Of a DNA stretch of 64,000 nt, positions 53,176-61,867 are shown piece after piece; position 1 is the stretch's first letter; every line of letters begins with the position of its first letter. The notes beneath the pieces were generated by a model. It had not been told where the DNA came from. It saw only the letters and a list, made by a program, of their open reading frames with translations, and searched no databases. The DNA is from Vibrio sp. Isolate34. Lineage in GTDB: Bacteria > Pseudomonadota > Gammaproteobacteria > Enterobacterales > Vibrionaceae. Both the position numbers and the translations under genes were made by a program. The DNA lies in contig NZ_JAKEUO010000020.1 of assembly GCF_022397915.1 (NCBI RefSeq), forward strand, positions 1 through 64,000. The letters run 5' to 3'.

Positions 53176-54312
53176 ATGCAATTACCGAGTTTTCTTGAGG
53201 TCTACAAAGGCCTAATTTCCACCGACTCTATTAGTTCTACCGATCCAAGCTGGGATCATGGCAACGAAAAAGTGATCGAAAAAATAGCTCAATGGTTTAA
53301 AGACTTGGGCTTTAGCGTAGAGGTCGTGGAAGTCGAGCCCGGCAAACATAATATGGTCGCAAAGATGGGTTCTGGTGAAGGTGGCTTACTATTAGCGGGA
53401 CACAGCGACACCGTTCCATTTGATGAAGGGCGTTGGAACTTCAACCCCCACGCACTGACAGAGCACAATAATCGCTTCTACGGATTGGGCACGGCCGACA
53501 TGAAAGGCTTCTTCGCTTTCGTTTATGAGGCAGCAAAGAAGATGGATTGGAGTAAACAGGCAAAGCCACTTTATGTATTGGCAACCTGTGATGAAGAGAC
53601 CACCATGCTAGGTGCACGTCACTTCACGGAGAATGCACCATTTAAACCGGACTACTGCATCATTGGAGAGCCGACTAGCCTAGTGCCGATTCGCGGACAC
53701 AAAGGCCACGTAGCAAATGCAGTGCGAGTAACCGGTAAATCAGGTCACTCTTCTGATCCTGCATTAGGCGTCAACGCCATCGAGATCATGCATGAAGTGT
53801 TATTTGCATTAATGCAACTGCGTGACAAGTTAGTCAAAGAGTACCATCACCCAGGTTTTGCGATTCCAAGCCCCACTCTTAACCTTGGCCATATTCATGG
53901 TGGCGACAGCGCTAACCGTATCTGTGGTTGTTGTGAGTTGCATTACGATGTGCGTCCTTTACCGGGTATCAGCTTAGATGGCTTGGATAACATGCTGCGC
54001 AGCGCGCTGAAAGAAGTGGAAGCAAAATGGCCGGGCAGAATTGAAATTACGCCACTGCACGAACCTATCCCGGGCTACGAGTGCCAACACGACCATCCAT
54101 TTATCGGTGGCATGGAATCCGTTTGCGAAACTGAATCGCAAACCGTGAACTACTGTACCGAGGCGCCTTTCCTTCAAGAACTTTGCCCAACCTTAGTTCT
54201 GGGACCGGGCTCAATCGACCAAGCTCACCAACCGGATGAGTTCTTAAGCTTCGATTTTATCGATCCAACGATTGATGTTCTGAGTAAATCCATCCGTAAA
54301 TATTGTTTCTAG
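53176..54312 (+). CDS. argE: Acetylornithine deacetylase
   Basis: ArgE removes acetate from N-acetylornithine. The 378-residue M20 metallopeptidase has LLAGHSDTVPF (metal His), GTADMKGF (Asp), CDEETTMLGA (Glu pair) and the dimerization domain from about 180 (GKSGHSSDPALG). Its presence together with the ArgHA fusion shows the linear, non-recycling arginine route. Divergent from argC. Confidence 0.96.
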   Translation: MQLPSFLEVYKGLISTDSISSTDPSWDHGNEKVIEKIAQWFKDLGFSVEVVEVEPGKHNMVAKMGSGEGGLLLAGHSDTVPFDEGRWNFNPHALTEHNNRFYGLGTADMKGFFAFVYEAAKKMDWSKQAKPLYVLATCDEETTMLGARHFTENAPFKPDYCIIGEPTSLVPIRGHKGHVANAVRVTGKSGHSSDPALGVNAIEIMHEVLFALMQLRDKLVKEYHHPGFAIPSPTLNLGHIHGGDSANRICGCCELHYDVRPLPGISLDGLDNMLRSALKEVEAKWPGRIEITPLHEPIPGYECQHDHPFIGGMESVCETESQTVNYCTEAPFLQELCPTLVLGPGSIDQAHQPDEFLSFDFIDPTIDVLSKSIRKYCF

Positions 54313-54339
54313 TTATTGCTACCCTTTCGATATTTTTTT

Positions 54340-54369
54340 ATAAAAGCCGCCCCAAAAGGTGGCTTTTAT
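54340..54369 (+). terminator. Terminator after argE
   Basis: TAAAAGCCGCC pairs with GGTGGCTTTTA (one G-U) around CCAAAA, followed by T-rich sequence. Confidence 0.82.
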
Positions 54370-54569
54370 TCTTCTATCCCTGCCAAAGCCTGATCTTGTA
54401 ATTAAATTTCACTTTATTCCGAAGTCTTAGAAAATTTACTTATCCCGCATTTCGAAAACTAATAATTGCAAACTTAGAATGCTTTATTTGACTAGATACA
54501 GCAGTTTTCGCTAGATTGTGTACTTAACAAGGAACAATGGATGTAATTTTTTTACGAGGCAGGATGACA

Positions 54570-57200
54570 ATGAACGAGAAATACGCCGCTCTCAAGAGTA
54601 ACGTAAGCATGCTGGGACGCTTGCTAGGTAACACAATCCAAGATGCACATGGTGACGTTATCTTAGAGAAAGTGGAAACTATCCGTAAACTTTCCAAATC
54701 CGCCCGCGCAGGCAACAAAGCTGACCGTGACAGCCTAGTTGAAGAAATCAAAAACCTGCCGAACGAACAACTCACTCCTGTTGCTCGTGCATTTAACCAA
54801 TTTCTCAACCTCACCAACATGGCAGAGCAGTACCACACCATCTCTCGCCACTGTGAGGAGCATGTTTGCGAACCAGACGTGCTGCAATCTCTATTTTCCA
54901 AATTAAACCAGAATGACATCAGCAAGCTAGATGCGGCTCAAGCCGTTCGCGACCTGAACATTGAACTCGTTCTGACTGCACACCCAACAGAAATCACTCG
55001 TCGCACCATGATCAACAAGCTAGTTAAGATCAACGAGTGTCTGTCTAAATTAGAATTAAGCGACCTATCGCACAAAGAGCGCGTGAAAACCGAACGTCGC
55101 CTAGAGCAACTTATCGCTCAAGGTTGGCACTCTGACGTGATTCGTCAGCAACGCCCAACGCCACTTGATGAAGCTAAGTGGGGCTTTGCGGTTGTAGAAA
55201 ACTCGCTTTGGGAAGCCGTTCCTGATTTCCTACGTGAAATGGATGGCCGACTAAAAGGCTATCTTGGTGAAGGCCTGCCGATTGATGCACGCCCGGTACA
55301 CTTCTCATCTTGGATGGGCGGTGACCGCGATGGTAACCCATTCGTAACGCACACCATCACTAAAGAAGTGCTACGCCTATCTCGCTGGAAAGCTGCAGAC
55401 CTTTACCTAGGTGACGTTAACGAGCTAATTACCGAACTGTCGATGACTAAGTGTAATGATGCGGTTCGTGAGTTAGCAGGTGATGAGCATGAAGCTTACC
55501 GTGCAATCTTGAAGAACCTACGCACTCTGCTGAACAACACGCTAGAAGTGCTGGATGCAAAACTGCATGACACTGAGGTTCCTAAGAAAGAAACACTACA
55601 GAACATCGAGCAACTTTGGACACCGCTTTACGCGTGTTACCAATCGCTGCACGAATGTGGCATGGGCGTAATCGCAGACGGTTCTCTGCTTGATACTCTG
55701 CGCCGCCTAAAAGCGTTCGGTGTACACCTAGTTCGTCTCGATGTTCGTCAAGAAAGTACCCGTCACTCAGATGTGCTGTCTGAACTGACTCGCTACCTAG
55801 GCATTGGCGATTACGACCAATGGAGCGAGCAAGACAAGATTGCTTTCTTAACCAATGAATTAAGCTCTAAGCGCCCATTACTTCCTCGCGATTGGGAGCC
55901 ATCTGAACAGGTTAAAGAGGTTTTAGACACCTGTAAGGTCATAGCTGCTCAACCTCGTGAAGCCTTCGGTGCTTACGTAATTTCTATGGCACGTACTGCA
56001 TCAGATGTACTGGCTGTTCACTTGCTACTTCAAGAATGTGGCTGCCCATACCGCATGGACGTATGTCCACTGTTCGAAACGCTAGACGACTTGAACAACT
56101 CAGAAGCAGTAATGAAACAGCTAATGAGCATCGACTTGTACCGTGGTTTTATTCAGAACCACCAAATGGTAATGATCGGATACTCTGACTCAGCGAAAGA
56201 TGCGGGCGTAATGTCTGCAGGTTGGGCTCAATACGATGCAATGGACAAGCTGGTTAAGGTTTGTGATGAAGAAGGCATTGAACTGACTCTATTCCACGGT
56301 CGTGGCGGTACGGTTGGTCGTGGTGGTGCGCCAGCGCACGCTGCTCTTCTTTCTCAGCCACCTAAGAGCTTGAAAGGCGGTTTACGTGTAACTGAGCAAG
56401 GCGAAATGATCCGCTTTAAGCTTGGCTTGCCAGATGTTGCTGTGAACAGCTTCAACCTTTACGCAAGTGCGATTCTAGAAGCGAACCTTCTGCCACCACC
56501 AGAGCCAAAACAAGAGTGGCGCGACCTAATGGAAGTGCTGTCTCAAGTGTCTTGTGAGGCCTACCGTAACGTGGTTCGTGGCGAAGAGAAATTCGTACCT
56601 TACTTCCGTCAAGCGACACCTGAACTAGAGCTAGGCAAACTGCCTCTTGGTTCTCGCCCTGCGAAACGTAACCCGAACGGCGGCGTAGAAAGCCTACGTG
56701 CGATCCCGTGGATCTTCTCTTGGAGTCAAAACCGTTTGGTACTGCCTGCATGGTTAGGCGCTGGTGAAGCGATTCAGTACTCAGTAGACCAAGGCCATCA
56801 AGCCCTACTAGAAGAGATGTGTCGCGAGTGGCCATTCTTCTCTACCCGTCTAGGTATGTTGGAAATGGTGTACTCGAAGTGCAACATGGAAATCGCTAAG
56901 TACTACGACCAACGTCTTGTTGACGAAGAGCTATTACCGTTAGGTGAGTTGCTGCGTGAACAGCTGCAAAAAGACATCAAAGCGGTACTGAATGTTGAGA
57001 ACAACGAGAACCTAATGCAGAGCGACCCTTGGGGACTTGAGTCAATCCGCCTACGTAACATCTACGTTGAGCCACTAAACATGCTTCAAGCTGAGCTGCT
57101 TTACCGTACTCGTAAGTGTGAAACACCACCAGCAGAGCTTGAAGAAGCGCTAATGGTGACGATTGCAGGCATAGCAGCAGGCATGCGAAACACTGGTTAA
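54570..57200 (+). CDS. ppc: Phosphoenolpyruvate carboxylase
   Basis: Ppc fixes bicarbonate onto PEP to refill oxaloacetate. The 876-residue enzyme has the catalytic His in LTAHPTEITRRT (about 135-146) and FHGRGGTVGRGGAPAH (about 576-591) with the essential Arg loop. It ends in MRNTG, the family C-terminus. The ATG at 54570 has AGG six bases upstream; two in-frame ATG codons just upstream (54564, 54537) are alternatives. Confidence 0.97.
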   Translation: MNEKYAALKSNVSMLGRLLGNTIQDAHGDVILEKVETIRKLSKSARAGNKADRDSLVEEIKNLPNEQLTPVARAFNQFLNLTNMAEQYHTISRHCEEHVCEPDVLQSLFSKLNQNDISKLDAAQAVRDLNIELVLTAHPTEITRRTMINKLVKINECLSKLELSDLSHKERVKTERRLEQLIAQGWHSDVIRQQRPTPLDEAKWGFAVVENSLWEAVPDFLREMDGRLKGYLGEGLPIDARPVHFSSWMGGDRDGNPFVTHTITKEVLRLSRWKAADLYLGDVNELITELSMTKCNDAVRELAGDEHEAYRAILKNLRTLLNNTLEVLDAKLHDTEVPKKETLQNIEQLWTPLYACYQSLHECGMGVIADGSLLDTLRRLKAFGVHLVRLDVRQESTRHSDVLSELTRYLGIGDYDQWSEQDKIAFLTNELSSKRPLLPRDWEPSEQVKEVLDTCKVIAAQPREAFGAYVISMARTASDVLAVHLLLQECGCPYRMDVCPLFETLDDLNNSEAVMKQLMSIDLYRGFIQNHQMVMIGYSDSAKDAGVMSAGWAQYDAMDKLVKVCDEEGIELTLFHGRGGTVGRGGAPAHAALLSQPPKSLKGGLRVTEQGEMIRFKLGLPDVAVNSFNLYASAILEANLLPPPEPKQEWRDLMEVLSQVSCEAYRNVVRGEEKFVPYFRQATPELELGKLPLGSRPAKRNPNGGVESLRAIPWIFSWSQNRLVLPAWLGAGEAIQYSVDQGHQALLEEMCREWPFFSTRLGMLEMVYSKCNMEIAKYYDQRLVDEELLPLGELLREQLQKDIKAVLNVENNENLMQSDPWGLESIRLRNIYVEPLNMLQAELLYRTRKCETPPAELEEALMVTIAGIAAGMRNTG

Positions 57201-57226
57201 TTAGTGATTCCTGCTATAAAATAGAC

Positions 57227-57252
57227 AAAAGGTCGCCCAGTGTGACCTTTTT
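57227..57252 (+). terminator. Terminator after ppc
   Basis: AAAGGTC/GACCTTT with a nine-base loop and a T run. Confidence 0.78.
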
Positions 57253-57389
57253 ATTTCATAAAATAAGCAATGCTGAGTTTTTTGTCAGTTTTTTGGGTTA
57301 TTTTGTCCATGTATTCTACTTTATGCTTATTATTTAGATATACTACTGCTCCGCTGCGGAAGCACTCCAAAAAATAATCTGCAGCATCT

Positions 57390-57409
57390 TGACCAATAAA
57401 CTGGTCAAC
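57390..57409. promoter_or_regulatory. Inverted repeat upstream of aphA, candidate operator
   Basis: TTGACCA-ATAAAC-TGGTCAA is a perfect 7-bp inverted repeat. LuxR/HapR/SmcR-type sites have TTGAT...ATCAA ends, so the outer TTGA/TCAA fits but the inner bases do not. aphA is known to be repressed by these regulators, so a quorum-sensing operator is a reasonable guess only. Confidence 0.35.
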
Positions 57410-57548
57410 CTAGGTGATAAACGGCTTTGTAAGGTGACATAACCAACCGATGAGTTGGTGCTACTTAGACATAACCAATATAACGTGCCATTAGAAGCAC
57501 ACTTGTTGTTTAAGTATTTATTTACTGTTTACCATTTGGATTTCAGAC

Positions 57549-58088
57549 ATGTCATTACCACACGTAATTCTAACCGTTTTAAGTACACGCGATGCTACTG
57601 GTTACGATATCACAAAAGAATTCTCCGCAAGCATTGGTTACTTCTGGAAAGCTAGCCACCAACAAGTTTACCGCGAGCTAAATAAAATGGCTCAGAACGA
57701 CCAGGTAACTTGCGTGCTTGAGCCTCAAGAAGGCAAACCTGATCGTAAAGTTTACTCTATCACTGATGCTGGCCGTGGCGCGCTAGGTGAATGGTTTGAA
57801 CAACCAACTGCACACCCAACCGTTCGTGACGAGTTCTCAGCTAAGCTAATGGCTTGCGCTGTACAACCTTCTGACGCTTACCGTGTACAACTTGCTGAGC
57901 TAGTAGAAGAGTCTCGCAAACTGGTTTCTCACTACCGTGAAATCGAAGCGGCTTACTACGCAACGCCATCAACACTAGACAAGCAAGCACGCCTTGAGCG
58001 TCTTACTCTTCGTCGTAACCTACTTATCCGTGAAGCATGGATTGTATGGGCTGAAGAAGTACTGCTTGAACTTGGCGCTCTTGCTTAA
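57549..58088 (+). CDS. aphA: Quorum-sensing master regulator AphA (PadR family)
   Basis: AphA controls the low-density programme of vibrios, including virulence and biofilm genes. The 179-residue protein has a PadR-type winged helix (about 1-85, with LPHVILTVLSTRDATGYDITKEF and HQQVYRELNKM) and an antiparallel coiled-coil dimerization domain (about 95-179). Its position after ppc and before metF, and its N-terminal sequence, support the name. The stop codon is followed immediately by 11 copies of GCTAGAA. Confidence 0.95.
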   Translation: MSLPHVILTVLSTRDATGYDITKEFSASIGYFWKASHQQVYRELNKMAQNDQVTCVLEPQEGKPDRKVYSITDAGRGALGEWFEQPTAHPTVRDEFSAKLMACAVQPSDAYRVQLAELVEESRKLVSHYREIEAAYYATPSTLDKQARLERLTLRRNLLIREAWIVWAEEVLLELGALA

Positions 58089-58165
58089 GCTAGAAGCTAG
58101 AAGCTAGAAGCTAGAAGCTAGAAGCTAGAAGCTAGAAGCTAGAAGCTAGAAGCTAGAAGCTAGAA
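58089..58165. repeat. Heptanucleotide array, 11 perfect copies of GCTAGAA
   Basis: Seventy-seven bases, exactly 11 x 7, begin on the base after the aphA stop codon and end before the shared terminator. No interruptions. The unit contains the palindromes CTAG and, across junctions, AGCT spacing, so the array can also form local hairpins. Such arrays are prone to slippage. Confidence 0.97.
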
Positions 58166-58169
58166 AAGC

Positions 58170-58205
58170 AAAAGGCTTGAACTCTTAGAGTCCAAGCCTT
58201 TTTTG
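58170..58205. terminator. Bidirectional terminator between aphA and metF
   Basis: AAAAGGCTTGAACTC pairs with GAGTCCAAGCCTTTT apart from one mismatch, followed by T on the plus side and a T-rich tract on the minus side. Confidence 0.85.
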
Positions 58206-58277
58206 TATCTATAGGATTTGAAATTTTACAGCCAGAGGCTTTTTACAAGCGCTTAGGCTTTACTTCTTAGACTTTAC

Positions 58278-59177
58278 TTAAAGCGCAGCGACTTGCGGAC
58301 GAACACCTAATGTGTGGCAAAGTGCGTAAGTCATTTCTGCACGGTTTAGCGTGTAGAAGTGGAAGTCTTTCACACCTTCGCGGCTCAGTGTACGAACCAT
58401 ATCAATCGCTTGGCTAGCACCAACAAGCTGGCGAGTCGTTGGATCATCATCCAAACCTTCAAACTGCTTCGCCATCCAGCCTGGTACTTTTACGTTGTTC
58501 ATCGCAGCAAAGCGAGACGCTTGCTTGAAGTTAGAAACCGGTAGGATGCCCGGTACAATCTCAACATCCACACCTGCCGCCACACAGCGGTCACGAAAGC
58601 GTAGGTAGCTCTCTACATCAAAGAAGAACTGAGTGATGGCACGGTTAGCACCGGCATCCACTTTACGTTTTAGGTTAATAAGATCCGATTGAGCGCTTTT
58701 TGCTTCAGGGTGAACCTCTGGGAATGCCGCCACTGAGATATCAAAGTCGTGACGAGATTTTAGTAGCTCAACTAGGTCAGATGCGTACATCTCTGGCGCG
58801 CCGCCGCCTGCTGGAATATCACCACGCAGCGCAACAATGCTCTCGATACCATTCGCCCAGTAATCGTCGGCGATCTGAATCAGCTCTTCACGGCTCGCAT
58901 CAATACACGTTAGGTGTGGCGCTGCGACTAGACCTGTTTGGTTTTTGATTTCTTTAATGATTGAGTGGGTACGATCACGTTCACCCGAGTTTGCACCGTA
59001 GGTTACTGATACAAATTTTGGCTGAAGTGTTTTAAGACGGTGAACAGAATTCCACAGGGTCTCTTCCATCTTCTCACTGCTTGGTGGAAAAAACTCAAAT
59101 GACACATTGATGTTGTCAGAAAGCTCAGCGATATTCTGATTTAAAGCGTCGATATGACTAGCGTGTGTGTATCCCAT
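58278..59177 (-). CDS. metF: Methylenetetrahydrofolate reductase
   Basis: MetF makes 5-methyltetrahydrofolate for methionine synthase, using NADH and FAD. The 299-residue TIM barrel shows NVSFEFFPPSS with the catalytic Glu (about 24-34), TYGANSGERDRT, ALRGDIPAGGG and ITQFFFDVESYLRF. MetJ operators lie 50-73 bp upstream of its start. Confidence 0.97.
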   Translation of the reverse strand: MGYTHASHIDALNQNIAELSDNINVSFEFFPPSSEKMEETLWNSVHRLKTLQPKFVSVTYGANSGERDRTHSIIKEIKNQTGLVAAPHLTCIDASREELIQIADDYWANGIESIVALRGDIPAGGGAPEMYASDLVELLKSRHDFDISVAAFPEVHPEAKSAQSDLINLKRKVDAGANRAITQFFFDVESYLRFRDRCVAAGVDVEIVPGILPVSNFKQASRFAAMNNVKVPGWMAKQFEGLDDDPTTRQLVGASQAIDMVRTLSREGVKDFHFYTLNRAEMTYALCHTLGVRPQVAAL

Positions 59178-59226
59178 CTTACTCTCCCTGTGGCAAAAGC
59201 GACCACTAAAATCTCAAATCCTTAAA

Positions 59227-59250
59227 CGACGTTTAGACGTCTATATGTCT
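59227..59250. promoter_or_regulatory. MetJ operator of metF
   Basis: Three tandem 8-bp met boxes: CGACGTTT (6/8), AGACGTCT (8/8) and ATATGTCT (6/8). The middle and last boxes are identical to two in the metB-metJ spacer. Confidence 0.85.
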
Positions 59251-59363
59251 GTAGGATGTATTGAATACGATTTAATGTCAACAGATCCATTGTGAATTTT
59301 TCTCAAGTAGATCGTGAGTAAAACTCAAGTAGTTAGATGACTCGCAAAGCAGAAATAATGTAG

Positions 59364-59399
59364 AAAAAAGGCTGAAAAACACATCGTGCTTTCAGCCTT
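59364..59399 (-). terminator. Terminator after metL
   Basis: AAGGCTGAAA pairs with TTTCAGCCTT around a 12-base loop. The minus strand continues with TTTTTT. It is 55 bp beyond the metL stop. Confidence 0.82.
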
Positions 59400-59453
59400 A
59401 TTTATCTTAGTGAATAGTATGCCATTTAGACGCTAAACCAACCGATCTGAGTA

Positions 59454-61865
59454 TCAGAACAAACTAGACATTCTGTTTAGGTCTGATTGAATTGCACCTG
59501 CCGTTACTTCACGACCTGCACCCGGGCCACGAATAACCAATGGATTATCTTTGTACCACTTGCTCTCAATCGCAAAGATATTATCGCAAGGCAGCAAGTT
59601 CGCTAGGGCGTGTTCTTTAGATAGGGCTTCAACGCCTACGGTTGCCTTACCATTCTTCTCTAAACGCGCAACGTAACGCAGAACCTTTTGTTGAGAGTGC
59701 GCTTTCTCTAAACGTTCAGCTAACTCTTCACTCAGTACAGAAGCCTTATCAAAGAAGTCATCTACCGACAGGTCTTGCAACTCTTCAGGTACCAATGATT
59801 CCACTTTTACGTTTTCAGGCTCGATGTCCAAGCCCGATTCACGCGCCAGAATCACCAGCTTACGCATCACGTCTGAACCATCTAGGTCAGCACGAGGGTC
59901 AGGTTCAGTCAGGCCTTGTTGCCATGCTAAGTCGACCAACTCACTGAACGGCACGGTGCCATCAAACTGTTGGAACAACCAAGACAACGTGCCCGAAAAA
60001 ATACCAGACAACGCAATGATGTCATCGCCACTTTCACGCAAGTCACGTACCGTGTGGTTAATCGGCAAACCTGCACCAACGGTCGCGTTGTACAACCAAT
60101 GACGGCTGATCTTCGCGAAGGCATCTTGTACCTGATGGTAATACTCGCTTGATGCAGAGCCTGCCACCTTGTTCGCCGAAATCAGGTGAATACCTTGTTG
60201 GGCGATTTGCAGATATTTTGCTGCAAGTACCGGGCTCGCAGTCACATCCAGAACCACGGCTTCATCGTAACCCTGAATAGAGCCCAAACGCTCTAACCAG
60301 TCGTTACCATTGTTGGCAATCGCTTCGTCGTCAAAGCGCTTACCTACCGAAGTCGCATCAATACCTTGGTCATCGAACCAATAGGTTTGGCTATCAACCA
60401 CGGCAACCAATTCAAAGTTCATTCCACGACGTTTTTCGAGTTCCGCTTTTTGCTCAGCAAACAGGCTCAACCAGCTTGAACCAATGTTGCCCTTACCACA
60501 TAAAGCAATCGCAACACGCTTCTGCGCTTGGAATAGTTGAGAGTGAATGCCTTTCACTAGGCTTGATGTTTCACTCTTGCGAATCACTGCCACTAAGCTC
60601 AAGCCAGAGTTAGCTTCTGAGATGAATTCAACCGGCGAGCTCTTAAGCTGTTGGTAGAAACCGTAACAGTGGTTCGGATTCTTAGTCACGCCAGCACCCA
60701 CGGCAGCAATCAAAGAGAAACCCTCTTTAAGCTTAATCTCAGCTTCAATCGCGTGGTCTTGTAGATATTCTAAAGCGCCACCAGCGATCTCTTCTGTATA
60801 AGCAAGACGCAGGCAGTGTTGATCCGGTTCAAGCTCATAAGCAAGCGGCTCAAGTTGAGCACGCTTAAGCCCTTCAAGCACTTCACTCTCTAGACGGTCA
60901 AAATCATGGCCGTGACCAAACGTCAGCTGTACGATAAGCACTTCATCTAAAGAGGTAATGATTTTCGCGCCACGACCCGATGCCAGTACACGTTCTATCT
61001 GTGTAGAGCCCGCCTCTGGCTGATAGCTACAGCGTAAGCTTAAGTCCATAGCACTTTGAGCTACAGGCTGTAGCGTTCGGCTGTGAAGCACTGGAGCCGC
61101 TAAACGAGCTAACTCACTCGCTTCATCAAGGCGAAGCAGAGGTAGTAAGCATGCATCCGAAACCAAACGAGGGTCAGCGCTGTATACACCAGCTACATCA
61201 CTCCAAATTGTTACGCGTTCAACCTCAGCCAAAGCACCAATCACAGTTGCAGAGTAATCCGAACCGTTACGGCCAAGTAGTACCGTTTCACCTTCAGTGT
61301 TTTGAGCCATAAAGCCAGTAATCACGACGCGGCAATGTGCATGCTGCGCCAAGGCTTCTTTAATCAGAGGATAAGAACGTGCGCGGTCAACTTCAGGTTG
61401 AGCACCTACTTCTGCACGCAAAAAGGCCCGTGCATCTTGAGCTACCGCTTGTAAATCATGTTGGCACAACAAAGCGGCTAATAGACGTGAAGACCAAACC
61501 TCACCATGTCCTAGTACTTGTGCTTTTTGCGCTTCGCTTAAAGGAGCCATTAGCTCACCCAAAGCGGTAAATTCTTGTTGAATGGTGGCCGTTAGCTGAG
61601 CCGCAGACTCACCTTCAAGCAGCGCTTCAATCAGCTCAAGTTGGAACTGACGAAGTGCTTGCAAACATTCATGGGCGATACGACCATCTTTGTCGAGCGC
61701 TTCAACAAACTCAATCAAGCGGTTAGTTGTTTTACCCGCTGCCGATACCACGACCAAGTCAGTGGCTGATGAGTATTCTCTAAGAATGTTGACCACGCGC
61801 TGGTAACACTCAGGATTCGCTAAGCTGCTGCCACCAAATTTATGTAGCTGGCGAAAGGTTGCCAT
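59454..61865 (-). CDS. metL: Bifunctional aspartokinase II/homoserine dehydrogenase II
   Basis: MetL catalyses steps one and three of the aspartate pathway toward methionine. The 803-residue protein has an aspartokinase domain (about 1-290, KFGGSSLANPE and LLGRNGSDYSATV), a linker and ACT-like region, and a homoserine dehydrogenase domain (about 455-803, ALCGKGNIGSSW, HLISANKVAGS). It starts 2 bp after the metB stop, so metBL is a coupled operon as in E. coli. Confidence 0.96.
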   Translation of the reverse strand: MATFRQLHKFGGSSLANPECYQRVVNILREYSSATDLVVVSAAGKTTNRLIEFVEALDKDGRIAHECLQALRQFQLELIEALLEGESAAQLTATIQQEFTALGELMAPLSEAQKAQVLGHGEVWSSRLLAALLCQHDLQAVAQDARAFLRAEVGAQPEVDRARSYPLIKEALAQHAHCRVVITGFMAQNTEGETVLLGRNGSDYSATVIGALAEVERVTIWSDVAGVYSADPRLVSDACLLPLLRLDEASELARLAAPVLHSRTLQPVAQSAMDLSLRCSYQPEAGSTQIERVLASGRGAKIITSLDEVLIVQLTFGHGHDFDRLESEVLEGLKRAQLEPLAYELEPDQHCLRLAYTEEIAGGALEYLQDHAIEAEIKLKEGFSLIAAVGAGVTKNPNHCYGFYQQLKSSPVEFISEANSGLSLVAVIRKSETSSLVKGIHSQLFQAQKRVAIALCGKGNIGSSWLSLFAEQKAELEKRRGMNFELVAVVDSQTYWFDDQGIDATSVGKRFDDEAIANNGNDWLERLGSIQGYDEAVVLDVTASPVLAAKYLQIAQQGIHLISANKVAGSASSEYYHQVQDAFAKISRHWLYNATVGAGLPINHTVRDLRESGDDIIALSGIFSGTLSWLFQQFDGTVPFSELVDLAWQQGLTEPDPRADLDGSDVMRKLVILARESGLDIEPENVKVESLVPEELQDLSVDDFFDKASVLSEELAERLEKAHSQQKVLRYVARLEKNGKATVGVEALSKEHALANLLPCDNIFAIESKWYKDNPLVIRGPGAGREVTAGAIQSDLNRMSSLF

Positions 61866-61867
61866 TA

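Larger units (their letters stand above)
57201..57548. other. ppc-aphA intergenic region
   Basis: 348 bp without a convincing gene. It holds the ppc terminator, an AT-rich promoter zone, and TTGACCA-N6-TGGTCAA (57390-57409) overlapping GGTCAACCTAGGT, 140-160 bp upstream of aphA. Confidence 0.5.

Noticed and set aside
54524..54925. A 133-codon open frame on the minus strand inside ppc
   Set aside because: It is antisense to the conserved PEP carboxylase N-terminus, has no recognisable product and no ribosome binding site.
57455..57655. A short plus-strand frame overlapping the start of aphA
   Set aside because: Its second half is an out-of-frame reading of aphA codons, and it has no ribosome binding site or known family.
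58089..58165. The repeat array as a CRISPR array
   Set aside because: The units are 7 bp and directly adjacent with no spacers, and no cas genes are present.
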